DNA of 20,243 nucleotides from JAICIG01 sp035532215 (GCA_035532215.1 DATKRK010000200.1:1-20243), one strand, 5' to 3'. Shown: positions 1 through 6,885, counted from the stretch's first letter. A program made the numbers and translations. Notes: a model not told the origin generated them from the sequence alone.

Positions 1-25
1 CGAATGGCACTGCCGCTTGGCGGGC
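1..25. repeat. IS terminal inverted repeat, transposase 3' side
   Basis: Begins CGAATGGCACTGCCG. It pairs with 1853-1877 with two mismatches, at positions 16-17. It may extend left of the window. Confidence 0.85.
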
Positions 26-221
26 TTGAGTTTACGGCGGCGGGCGGTCAGCGGGCGACGCGCGGCCAGGAGGCGACGCGCGTCCGTCCTGGCGCGATGG
101 CTCTCGCGCGCAGCGCGAGCGCATCCGGCGTGCGTCGCGCAGCGCCGGCTGGTCGTAGCGGCTTCACGATCGGGCGGTCAGTCGTCTCCTGGGGGCCGGC
201 GGCGGGGCGCCGAGCGGGACG

Positions 222-1643
222 CTACGGCTTGCTTCGCAGCAGCGCCGCACGCGCCTCGGCGCGAGGTTTCGTCAAGAGAGCATGTGGCTTCGGACGACGT
301 TTGACGGCGCGCGGCTCCACGCGATTCGGTCGATGTCCCACGCGATGTCCCGCCAAGTGTTGGCAGCAGATTTCCATCAACGTCGCCGCCGATGCGTCAT
401 CCAGCAGTGGCCCCTGCACCCAACTGGCCGCGATTTTCTGCATCGCCGCGGTGAAGCTGATTTGCCGCGGCGAACGTTCGCTCTTCAACGCCGACTGCAG
501 CAGCGTTCGTCGAATCAGATTGTAGGCCAAGAGACAGGCCCAGATCTCCCTGCGGACCATCTCTGGAGACTTGCAGCGCAACACGTCCATCCCCATGCTG
601 CACTTGATGGCGCGAATGTCCAACTCCGCTAGCCATCTTTTGTGATAGAGCTCAGCCAGCTCTTCGCGCGTGTACTGCTTCGCATCGAGCAACGTCGTCA
701 CGACCACGAACGCATCCACGCGGAAGCCCGGCTGGTGCACCGCCACTTCCACCTCGCGGACTTCGATCGACTTGGGCATCCGCTGGTACGTTTCTTCATC
801 CATCCAGTCGGGTCGCGGCGGCCGCAGCCACTCGATGGCATGGTCGCCCGGCCCCAAGCGTTTGCCGCGGCGGAAGTCGGCGGTGCGGCGCTGGTGCAGC
901 CGCGTCACCACGTCCACGCCCCGCTCCTTCAGCAGACAGATCATGAAGTACGAGCAGTAATAGCGGTCGCCGACCAGCACGTCGCCGCGACGCAGCCGGC
1001 CGAACAGTTCGCGCAGCAGGGCCGTCTCGCCGGTCTCTTTGCCGCTGTACGGTCCGATCGCCGCGTCGTCGACCATCGCCGTGGCGAACGAGAGCAGCGC
1101 GACGACCCGGGCCAGAGGAAATCCCACGCCCGGGCGCTGCGAGTTCGGCTGCGGATAGGCCGCTTGGTTTTCGGGCGTATCGGGCATGCTGACCGTAAAG
1201 CCGTCGACCAGGAAAGTGCGATGGCCCTTCCAACGCCAATCGTCGGGCACGGATTGCTCGCATCCGGCGGCCGCTTCGCAGCTCAGGCGGCGCAGCACCG
1301 CTTCAGACAGTTTCGCCCGCGCGCGACAATAGGCGCCGGTATTGTCCGAACAAGGCTTTCGTCCCAGGGACGCCAGCAGCACGATCACGCGCGCCACGGC
1401 GGCCGCGCACGAACGCTGCTCCTGCTTGAAGAGCGTTTGAGAGAGAAACGCCCACAGCGTGATCGCCGGCGTGTAAACCCCGTCGTCTTCTTGCGCGAAG
1501 GCGACGCCCTCTTCCTCGAAAGCGGTCGCGATCGCTTCCTCCGACAGCGCGTCGGCGAAGGGGAGGCCGGGGGATTGCAACAGCGACGCCGACAAAAGGC
1601 GAAACTGCTGCGGCAACGAACGGACGGATGTGCAAAATAACAC
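222..1643 (-). CDS. IS4-family DDE transposase
   Basis: Catalyses cut-and-paste transposition of the surrounding element. Numbering from the GTG at 1643, the DDE residues are Asp147 (in FLVDGFT), Asp226 (in LVGDRYY) and Glu340. Glu340 sits in an exact IS4 signature Y-(2)-R-(3)-E-(6)-K: Tyr333, Arg336, Glu340, Lys347 (YHKRWLAELDIRAIK). The C-terminal tail is rich in Arg and Lys. The frame stays open upstream to an ATG at 1676, but the only good Shine-Dalgarno sequence (AAGGAGGG, complement of 1648-1655) is five bases before the GTG at 1643, so I prefer that start (473 residues); from the ATG it is 484. Both starts lie inside the hairpin described separately. No frameshift or missing catalytic residue is visible. 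Long open frames on the opposite strand here are GC-rich shadows. Confidence 0.9.
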   Translation of the reverse strand: MLFCTSVRSLPQQFRLLSASLLQSPGLPFADALSEEAIATAFEEEGVAFAQEDDGVYTPAITLWAFLSQTLFKQEQRSCAAAVARVIVLLASLGRKPCSDNTGAYCRARAKLSEAVLRRLSCEAAAGCEQSVPDDWRWKGHRTFLVDGFTVSMPDTPENQAAYPQPNSQRPGVGFPLARVVALLSFATAMVDDAAIGPYSGKETGETALLRELFGRLRRGDVLVGDRYYCSYFMICLLKERGVDVVTRLHQRRTADFRRGKRLGPGDHAIEWLRPPRPDWMDEETYQRMPKSIEVREVEVAVHQPGFRVDAFVVVTTLLDAKQYTREELAELYHKRWLAELDIRAIKCSMGMDVLRCKSPEMVRREIWACLLAYNLIRRTLLQSALKSERSPRQISFTAAMQKIAASWVQGPLLDDASAATLMEICCQHLAGHRVGHRPNRVEPRAVKRRPKPHALLTKPRAEARAALLRSKP

Positions 1644-1695
1644 GAGACCCTCCTTGGTCTGGAATATGTGCATCATCCATCCAAGGAAGGTCTCG
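1643..1695 (-). promoter_or_regulatory. Hairpin sequestering transposase ribosome-binding site and start
   Basis: Bases 1643-1657 and 1681-1695 are inverted copies (14 of 15 identical; as RNA all 15 pair, one as G-U). The loop is 23 bases. In a minus-strand transcript the 3' arm contains the Shine-Dalgarno AAGGAGGG and reaches the first base of the GTG start; the upstream ATG codons lie in the loop. This matches the logic known from IS10 and IS50, where transcripts entering from outside fold and block transposase translation. A regulatory role is inferred. Confidence 0.6.
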
Positions 1696-1852
1696 TTGGC
1701 CGCGAATCCTAGACCAACGAAGGTCTCAACGAAAGATCGATTGGTCGCGCGCGAACGGCGTGCGGATTTTTTTCAAATTCCGCAGGCACGCTGCGCCGGC
1801 GATTCGCGCCGAGGGAAATTCTTGCCGACTCCGCGCCTCGCCGCAAGTCCTT

Positions 1853-1877
1853 GCCCGCCATACGGCAGTGCCATTCG
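1853..1877. repeat. IS terminal inverted repeat, transposase 5' side
   Basis: Reverse complement of 1-25 with two mismatches; the outer 15 bases (1863-1877) are a perfect match. It marks the right boundary of the insertion sequence to within a few bases. Confidence 0.85.
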
Positions 1878-2011
1878 CGTCTTAGGCATATCCGCCCCTG
1901 GGGTTCATTCCCCCAAAGGCGAGGCGAAACGGACCGGCCGAAAGCCCCCAGCAGGCCAAATTCTGCTTGACGGCCCAGGCCAAACGTGACACCCTTAAAC
2001 AGGTAAACAAC

Positions 2012-2041
2012 CGGGTTGCCGGTGCAGCCCGATCGTTTTTT
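2012..2041 (+). terminator. Terminator-like hairpin with T-tract
   Basis: Stem CGGGTTGC/GCAGCCCG (2012-2019 with 2024-2031, one G-U pair), loop CGGT, then ATCG and a run of seven T (2035-2041). The shape is that of an intrinsic terminator reading on the plus strand, but no plus-strand gene ends here, so it may be a leftover from a lost gene. Confidence 0.4.
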
Positions 2042-2449
2042 CTCCCCAGACGCGCGTAGCGCAGGAAAAATGCCATGCGTAGCACTCTCTTGAACCGCTC
2101 GAACTCGAACGTCCTCGGTCTTCGCCGGGATCGTCGCGCCAGCGGCCGTAAAGAAGTGCTCGCGGTAGTCATTGCGCACGCGCAGTCCTTCTTTTTCAGG
2201 CACGCCTGCCCGACGCCGGCGCATTATCTGACGACGTTAGAACGTCAGCTAAAGCGCGTCGTCGATGGCACGCCCGCCGGCAGCATCCTCGCAAGCGTTG
2301 CGATGTGCATGTCGCCTACCGCGGGCACTTGCGGGTTGCGTGGCTGGCAAGCCGTGGGAATGCCACGGCAATATTCCGCCTCAAGAAGCTGAGTTTCGCC
2401 TAAGCGAATACTCATCGCTCACTTCGAGACGGAAAGCCAGCCGGTCGGC

Positions 2450-2506
2450 GGTAGAAGCGGCAGCCTGCCGCTTTTACGGCAAACGCGGCAAGCTGCCGCG
2501 TCTACC
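2450..2506. repeat. Double-hairpin palindromic repeat
   Basis: GGTAGA at 2450-2455 is mirrored by TCTACC at 2501-2506. Between them lie two similar hairpins, GCGGCA/TGCCGC with 3-base loops, at 2457-2471 and 2484-2500. This is a compact REP-like unit. Confidence 0.65.
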
Positions 2507-2603
2507 GAAACGCCGCCAACGCCGCGTCTGCCCCTCGGCCATTGTGCTTCGATTTGCCTGCTGCATGGCCCGTGCAAGGAACGGGCCGGGAGAGAAACGA
2601 ACC

Positions 2604-3179
2604 ATGAGCGTCCTGACTTTCGAACTGACTGATGAAAAGCTGCTGTTGATCGAGCAGGTTCGGGCTGCGCAGGCCGGCGACCGCGAAGCGTTCGGCGAGC
2701 TGGTCGAGCGGTTCGAGCGAAGCGTCTACGCCTCGGCTTTGCGGCGCCTCGGCAACCACGTCGAGGCCCAGGAGCTGACGCAGGAAGTGTTCGTCCAGGC
2801 GCTGCGCAAGATCGGGCAGTTGCGCGAGCCGGCGTGCTTCGGCGGCTGGCTGCGGACGATCACCGCGCGGCTGGCGATCAACCGGCGCACGCGGAACGCC
2901 CAGGCGACGCCGACCGAGCGCGAAACGCTCGAGGCCGTATGCCTCGAGCACGAGACGCCGTTGGCCAGCGCCTTGGCGAACGAGCGGCGGACGCAGGTCC
3001 GCGCAGGGCTCGATCGGCTGGGCCGGCTCGACCGCGAAACGCTGATGGCGTTCTACGTCGAGGGCCAGTCGCTCGTCGAAATGAGCGCGGCCTTCGACTC
3101 GCCGGTCGGCACCATCAAGCGCCGGCTGCACGTGGCCCGCAAGCGGCTCGCCCGCGAGCTGGCCGAGATGGACGCTTGA
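2604..3179 (+). CDS. ECF-type RNA polymerase sigma factor (sigma-70 family)
   Basis: A 191-residue alternative sigma factor that would direct RNA polymerase to a specific promoter set. Sigma region 2 spans about residues 25-95 (AFGELVERFERSVYASALRR through the DNA-melting helix around GGWLRTITARLAINRR). Sigma region 4 spans about 131-186, with a helix-turn-helix ending in SPVGTIKRRLHVARKRL. The frame is open upstream to 2265, but the ATG at 2604 starts the conserved part (MSVLTFELTDEKLLLIEQVR) and is preceded by GGGAGAG, so I chose it. The gene stands alone: no anti-sigma factor gene is adjacent and the next gene is on the opposite strand. The target regulon cannot be told from the sequence. 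The family call is firm; the ECF subgroup is not assigned. Confidence 0.9.
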   Translation: MSVLTFELTDEKLLLIEQVRAAQAGDREAFGELVERFERSVYASALRRLGNHVEAQELTQEVFVQALRKIGQLREPACFGGWLRTITARLAINRRTRNAQATPTERETLEAVCLEHETPLASALANERRTQVRAGLDRLGRLDRETLMAFYVEGQSLVEMSAAFDSPVGTIKRRLHVARKRLARELAEMDA

Positions 3180-3238
3180 AGATGTTGAAGAGGAATCGCG
3201 CCGCCGGGTGGGGCAGGGCGCAGTTCCGCGCGGAGGCC

Positions 3239-3259
3239 CCCTCTCCCTCTGGGAGAGGG
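3239..3259 (+). terminator. Hairpin after sigma factor gene
   Basis: Perfect 9-bp stem CCCTCTCCC/GGGAGAGGG (3239-3247 with 3251-3259) and a 3-base loop, 60 bases after the stop codon. No T-run follows. The same stem recurs at 6792-6812, so it is also a dispersed repeat. Confidence 0.5.
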
Positions 3260-3269
3260 TTGGGGCGGC

Positions 3270-3402
3270 GGGTGGCTGGCGGCAGAGCGAAGCGATGCCC
3301 CAGCGAACTGCGGCTTCGCCTAGCGCTTTGTCAGCCGCGAGTCGACGGGTACCCAAGCGAGGCGTGCCTGGGACATCGCCCAGGCTCTGCCGCCAGCCAC
3401 CC
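3270..3402. repeat. 19-bp perfect inverted repeat enclosing 95 bp
   Basis: 3270-3288 is the exact reverse complement of 3384-3402 (core GGTGGCTGGCGGCAGAGC). Inside the right end is a second hairpin, GCCTGGG/CCCAGGC around 3366-3383. The form suggests a small non-autonomous, MITE-like element inserted between the sigma factor gene and the convergent gene. Confidence 0.65.
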
Positions 3403-3447
3403 TCTCTGCAAGCATTCGTCAAAGCAGGGCTGACCGGAGCACGCGCG

Positions 3448-3462
3448 TCTCCCCGTGGGAGA
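3448..3462 (-). terminator. Short hairpin after DUF6268-like gene
   Basis: Stem TCTCCC/GGGAGA with a 3-base loop, ten bases beyond the stop codon of the minus-strand gene. It is a weak version of the stem at 3239-3259 and lacks a clear T-run. Confidence 0.35.
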
Positions 3463-3471
3463 GTCCCCTCG

Positions 3472-4617
3472 TCAATAATTCAGCCCGGCGCGCAACAGCA
3501 CGGTGTCGCTGGGATGAGCCGTGGGCGTGCCGCTGCGATAGATCAGGTGGCGGTCGAAGACGTAACCGACTTCGAAATTGCCGCGGGCGCCGCTGAGATT
3601 GAACCATTCGAGCCCGAACAAGGCCCGCAAGTCGTTGTATTCGACCACGTCGCCGGCGCCGTTGGCCCGCTGGATGGTCCACTTGCCGCCGCCGTATTCC
3701 CCGGCCACGTAGGCCCAGACGTCGGTGTTGCGAATCGTCCACATCCGCTGCGAAATCTTCGGATTGGGGAACAACATGGCGAAGCGCGTGTCTTGATTGG
3801 GCGTCCAGATCACGCCGCCGGCCGGCAGAATCTTGACGGTCAGACGGTCGAGATACCACACGCCGGCGGCGAGTTGCCACTGCGGCGAAAAGGTGATGAT
3901 GCCCAGTCCGCGGCCCAGGATGCGGATGCTTTGCGAGTTGATCTTGCTGAAATCGCTGTACACGCCGACGCGGACATCGAGATCGGCGCTGAACCACGAA
4001 TTCACCTGCGGCCGCCAGCCGGCGTCGAGATAGGCGTCGTAGGCGTTGGGGGGCAGGTCGGGCGAGCCGGCGAAATTGCCCGACGCTGGACCGTTCCACG
4101 AGTGATACGTAAAGCCCGGCGTGATGAACATCGGCGACCAGGTCGACAGCAGCGGAAAGGCGAACGAGCCGGCGAGCCCGACGTCGTCCATGCCCAGACC
4201 GTGATTGCCGAACCGCGCCAAGTACGTGTTTTCGATCAGCAACTCGTTCAAGAACCGCAGCTTCGGGGCCATGGTGCCGTCGGGCATGTTGCGAGCATAA
4301 GGATTTTGCCCATAGGTTCCGTAGGCCGGCGCGGCCTGGCTGTAAGGCGCGGCGCCTTGCACGCCGGGCGGGGCCGGCTGCCCGTAGGGCGTATAACTGG
4401 GCGGCGCCGCGTTGGAAGGAGCATACGGATCGAACTGCGGCGCAAGCGGTTGCACGCCGCCGTTGAGCGTCGCCCCGCCGAGCGCCGCACCGGGCGGCGA
4501 GCCTTGATAGAACGGGCTCTCCGGATCGACCGGCGTGGGAAACTGGGTGCGCTGGGCAACTGCCTGGCTGGCGGAGCAGGCCAGCAGAAAGACGGTCGCG
4601 AAGCGTAGTGAATTCAC
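3472..4617 (-). CDS. DUF6268-like secreted outer-surface protein
   Basis: A 381-residue exported protein of unknown function. The N-terminus is a signal peptide (hydrophobic ATVFLLACSA, cleavage likely after A-V-A at residue 21). A Pro/Ala/Gly/Tyr-rich linker runs to about residue 105. The C-terminal part has alternating aromatic and polar residues and ends in EVGYVFDRHLIYRSGTP then a terminal Tyr, as in outer-membrane beta-barrels. The closing block (LRALFGLEWFNLSGARGNFEVGYVFDR) is what recalls the planctomycete DUF6268 family; I recognise it from memory of the family pattern. A TTG at 4671 would add 18 residues in front of the signal peptide and has no ribosome-binding site, so I chose the GTG at 4617, which places the signal peptide at the N-terminus. 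It stands alone between repeat clusters. Confidence 0.75.
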   Translation of the reverse strand: MNSLRFATVFLLACSASQAVAQRTQFPTPVDPESPFYQGSPPGAALGGATLNGGVQPLAPQFDPYAPSNAAPPSYTPYGQPAPPGVQGAAPYSQAAPAYGTYGQNPYARNMPDGTMAPKLRFLNELLIENTYLARFGNHGLGMDDVGLAGSFAFPLLSTWSPMFITPGFTYHSWNGPASGNFAGSPDLPPNAYDAYLDAGWRPQVNSWFSADLDVRVGVYSDFSKINSQSIRILGRGLGIITFSPQWQLAAGVWYLDRLTVKILPAGGVIWTPNQDTRFAMLFPNPKISQRMWTIRNTDVWAYVAGEYGGGKWTIQRANGAGDVVEYNDLRALFGLEWFNLSGARGNFEVGYVFDRHLIYRSGTPTAHPSDTVLLRAGLNY

Positions 4618-4840
4618 GTAAGTCAGCTTACCGTCCTCGTTTTCGAGCCCTTCGGCAGAACTGCCGCCCAACTTGAGGAAAAATGGCCCGTGAAAAGCGG
4701 AATCTCAATATCAGTCCGCCTGTTGCAGGTCAAGGCCGGTTGGCGTTGCCTTTGCGCGCCGGATCAGTACGATAGCTAGCACCGCGGCGCCATTGGATGG
4801 CGGAGCGGGCCCCATTGACCGCCAATAGAAAATGGAGGAA

Positions 4841-5031
4841 CGGGCGCCCTCGCCCGTTAAAGGACGGAGGGTGGGCGCCCTCGCCCGCCAACTTACGAGC
4901 ACCAGACATATTCGAGCAAACCGGGCGAGGGCGCCCGGACCTCCAAACGGAGCCAACCGGGCGAGGGCGCCCGGACCTCCAAACGGCTAACGGCATCCGG
5001 AGCCATGTCGGGCGACGGCGCCTTAACCTCC
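4841..5031. repeat. GC-rich palindromic unit array, order forward-forward-reverse-reverse-reverse
   Basis: Two copies of GGGCGCCCTCGCCC read forward (4842-4855, 4873-4886). Two identical 24-base copies are inverted (4921-4944, 4957-4980), ending in GGACCTCC. A fifth, degenerate inverted copy (about 5009-5031) carries GACGGCGCC. Each unit is itself a hairpin (CGGGCG/CGCCCG). The forward copies are preceded by a GGAGG-type tag and the reverse ones followed by its complement. A matching array lies at 13867-14007. Confidence 0.8.
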
Positions 5032-5180
5032 ATGCCTTAACCCGGATTATTCATCAGCCCAGCTATTACTTGACAAAGCGCTCCATACAAACCCGAAGCG
5101 CCAGCGAGGTAAGTGCGTTGCTCCGCCTCGCTTGCGCTTCGGGTTAGTGTGGCCCGATGAATAATCCGGGTTAAGGCATG
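5031..5180. repeat. 150-bp MITE-like nested inverted repeat
   Basis: Perfect 25-bp inverted arms at 5031-5055 and 5156-5180 (core CCTTAACCCGGATTATTCAT). Inside them sits a second inverted pair, 5090-5109 with 5126-5145 (19 of 20, core ACCCGAAGCG). No open frame is inside. The whole could fold into one long hairpin upstream of the C1 operon. Confidence 0.75.
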
Positions 5181-5227
5181 GCCGCCGGCTAGAGCAGCTT
5201 GAGTTTTTTGCGAGGACCGCCGCCAGC

Positions 5228-5833
5228 ATGACCCCCGAGCAAGTCGTCGATTTCCAACAGCGCAAAAAAGAGATTCGCGAGCAGGCCCACGCCCATCGCA
5301 AGGCGCAGGAGAATAAGGAAGAGCTCAGCCGCACGATCTGCGAGCGTTTCGTCGCCCTTCCCGAATACGCCGCCGCCCAGACGGTGATGTTCTATGTCGA
5401 CGTCCGCACCGAAGTCCGCACCCGCGAGTATCTGCCCCAGGTGCTCGGCTGCGGCAAGCGGATCGTCGTGCCGTACTGCGTCGAGGGCGAGTTGGAGCTG
5501 TTCCTGCTGGAAAACATGGACGAGCTGGCCGTCGGCATGTACAAGATTCTCGAGCCGAAGGTCGAACTGCGTGCGCTGCCGGAAAAGCGCGTTGACGTCA
5601 ACGAGCTCGATCTGATCATGGTCCCCGGCGTGGCCTTCGATCGCACGGGCGCCCGGATGGGCCACGGCTTCGGCTATTACGACAAGCTGCTGGAGCACGC
5701 CCGGGCCGACGCGCCGCTGGCGGCCTTGGCCTTCGAGTGCCAGCTCTTTCCCGAGATTCCCACGGCGCCGCACGATATCTTCATGGACAAGATCATCACC
5801 GAGCAGGCGATCTACCCCGGAAAAGGACGCTAG
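5228..5833 (+). CDS. ygfA: 5-formyltetrahydrofolate cyclo-ligase family protein
   Basis: The family (COG0212, EC 6.3.3.2) converts 5-formyl-THF to 5,10-methenyl-THF with ATP, in the cytosol. The 201-residue length is normal. Family motifs: KKEIR at 13-17, the Glu/Leu-rich GELELFLL at 87-94, VPGVAFD at 132-138, the nucleotide-binding RMGHGFGYYDKLL at 143-155, and PHDIFMDKIITE at 181-192. The start is the ATG at 5228, with AGGA about 12 bases upstream. It is the first gene of an operon: only six bases separate its stop from the start of ftr, whose enzyme makes N5-formyl-tetrahydromethanopterin. That pairing raises the possibility that this member works on the methanopterin analogue rather than, or as well as, the folate; this is inference. 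The family call is firm, the substrate is not. Confidence 0.9.
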   Translation: MTPEQVVDFQQRKKEIREQAHAHRKAQENKEELSRTICERFVALPEYAAAQTVMFYVDVRTEVRTREYLPQVLGCGKRIVVPYCVEGELELFLLENMDELAVGMYKILEPKVELRALPEKRVDVNELDLIMVPGVAFDRTGARMGHGFGYYDKLLEHARADAPLAALAFECQLFPEIPTAPHDIFMDKIITEQAIYPGKGR

Positions 5834-5839
5834 ACCCGC

Positions 5840-6781
5840 GTGGCCACGGACCGACCCGCCGAAATCGAAGACACCTACGCCGAAGCGTTCCGCAGCCTGT
5901 ACGCCGAGGTCTTGATCACGGCCCGCGATCGCACCTGGCTCGATCACGCGGTGGCCGCCGCGACAGGCAACGCCTCGAGCACGATTCTCTGCGATTGCGA
6001 AGCGGGCCTCGATCGCTACGTCGGCCCGGGCTTCGACTCCCGCTTTCGCACGCCCGACGGCCGGCCGGGCGCGATCGTGCAGTTCCACGTGCCGCGGTTT
6101 CGCAAAGACCGCGTCGAAGCCCTGGAGCGCTCGCTGTTGATGCGGCTTAGCCAGAACGTGCTGACCTGTCCGACGACCGCCTGCTTCAACCTGCTCGATA
6201 CCGAAGCCTTTTACAAGCTCGGCCGCAAGCTGGCTTTCTTCGGCGACGGCTTTCAGTTCCGGGCCGAGCGATTCGGCCGGCCGGTGTGGGTCGTGCCGAT
6301 CTTGGGCGGCGAGTTCGTCATCGATCGGCGGTTCGGCTATCGCGACGGGCTGATGGGCGGCAACCTGTGGTTCATGGGCGCCACGCTCGACGCGGCCCTG
6401 TTGGCCGCTGAAAAAGCCGCCCGCGCCGCCTCGGCCACGGCCGGCGTGATCTTGCCGTTTCCCGGCGGCATCGCGGCCAGCGGCTCGAAGGCCGGCAGCC
6501 GCTATTCGTTCTCGATCGCCAGCACTTACGCCGAATACTGCCCCACGCTGCGCGAGAAGCTCGGCGCCGAGAGCCGCGTACCGGCCGGCGTCGCCTCCAT
6601 CATGGAGATCATCCTCAACGGTCGCGATCTCGAAACTCTTTCCGCCGCCACTCAGGCCGCCATCCGCGCCGCGGTCGACACGCCCGGCCTCATCAAAATC
6701 TCCGCCGGCAACTACGGCGGGCGGTTAGGCAAGAGTTTCATTTACTTGAAGCCCGACGGCCAGCGGCAGCAAACCGGCTGA
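5840..6781 (+). CDS. ftr: Formylmethanofuran--tetrahydromethanopterin N-formyltransferase
   Basis: Transfers the formyl group between methanofuran and tetrahydromethanopterin (EC 2.3.1.101). In bacteria it belongs to the H4MPT-linked formaldehyde/formate C1 pathway as FhcD of the FhcABCD complex. The 313 residues match the family along their whole length: EIEDTYAEAF (8-17), CDCEAG (51-56), PDGRPG (72-77), QNVLTCPTTACFN (105-117), FFGDGFQ (133-139), VILPFPGGI (203-211), GSKAGS (215-220) and ISAGNYGGRLG (287-297). The start is a GTG with AAAAGGA 12 bases upstream, inside the end of the previous gene, so the two are probably translationally coupled. fhcA, fhcB and fhcC are not in the window. Planctomycetes are the main non-proteobacterial bacteria known to carry this pathway, which supports the taxonomic guess. 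Confidence 0.93.
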   Translation: MATDRPAEIEDTYAEAFRSLYAEVLITARDRTWLDHAVAAATGNASSTILCDCEAGLDRYVGPGFDSRFRTPDGRPGAIVQFHVPRFRKDRVEALERSLLMRLSQNVLTCPTTACFNLLDTEAFYKLGRKLAFFGDGFQFRAERFGRPVWVVPILGGEFVIDRRFGYRDGLMGGNLWFMGATLDAALLAAEKAARAASATAGVILPFPGGIAASGSKAGSRYSFSIASTYAEYCPTLREKLGAESRVPAGVASIMEIILNGRDLETLSAATQAAIRAAVDTPGLIKISAGNYGGRLGKSFIYLKPDGQRQQTG

Positions 6782-6791
6782 ACCTCTTCCG

Positions 6792-6812
6792 CCCTCTCCC
6801 AGCGGGAGAGGG
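6792..6812 (+). terminator. Hairpin closing the cyclo-ligase/ftr operon
   Basis: Perfect stem CCCTCTCCC/GGGAGAGGG (6792-6800 with 6804-6812), loop AGC, ten bases after the ftr stop. There is no T-run. The identical stem occurs after the sigma factor gene. Confidence 0.5.
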
Positions 6813-6885
6813 CCGGGGTGAGGGCGAACCTCGTTTGACCTGCAAATTTAATTAATGCGCCCGGGGCACTAAGAATGTTGCTTCT

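Larger units (their letters stand above)
1..1877 (-). mobile_element. IS4-family insertion sequence, nearly complete, left end at window edge
   Basis: The element is a single minus-strand DDE transposase gene flanked by terminal inverted repeats: bases 1-25 match the reverse complement of 1853-1877 at 23 of 25 positions, with the outermost 15 bp perfect. The total of about 1.88 kb fits an IS4-family element. The left repeat begins at base 1, so the outer tip and any target-site duplication cannot be checked; the true end may lie a few bases outside the window. The transposase reading frame is intact and its catalytic residues are present, so the copy could be active. The 210 bases between the right repeat and the gene hold only a regulatory hairpin. 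Confidence 0.85.
1878..2603. other. Gene-free stretch between IS and sigma factor gene
   Basis: I see no gene here. Open frames on both strands have low-complexity Arg-rich products without recognisable domains. The stretch holds several short hairpins: a terminator-like one at 2012-2041, one at 2233-2246 (GACGTT/AACGTC), one at 2351-2369 (GCCGTGG/CCACGGC), one at 2395-2408 (TTCGC/GCGAA), and the double hairpin at 2450-2506. It reads as accumulated repeat debris next to a transposon. Confidence 0.5.
4672..5227. other. Repeat island, no gene
   Basis: This 556-base gap holds an array of GC-rich units (4841-5031) directly abutting a 150-bp nested inverted repeat (5031-5180). Nothing in it looks coding. 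Confidence 0.6.

Noticed and set aside
642..1640. Long plus-strand open frame of 332 codons across the transposase
   Set aside because: It is antisense to the IS4 transposase, is rich in Arg, His and Gln, has no domain, and exists because GC-rich third positions suppress stops.
1709..2224. Minus-strand open frame of 171 codons spanning the IS right end
   Set aside because: It crosses the terminal inverted repeat at 1853-1877, so it cannot be one ancestral gene, and its product shows no domain.
2265..2603. Upstream extension of the sigma factor frame
   Set aside because: The extra residues are low-complexity and run through the double-hairpin repeat; the ATG at 2604 has a Shine-Dalgarno sequence and begins the conserved domain.
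3208..4608. 466-codon plus-strand frame over the DUF6268-like gene
   Set aside because: It is antisense to a gene with a signal peptide and barrel-like pattern, and it begins inside repeat sequence.
4841..5031. GC-rich array as a CRISPR
   Set aside because: Units are inverted relative to each other, spacers are unequal and partly similar, and no cas gene is present.
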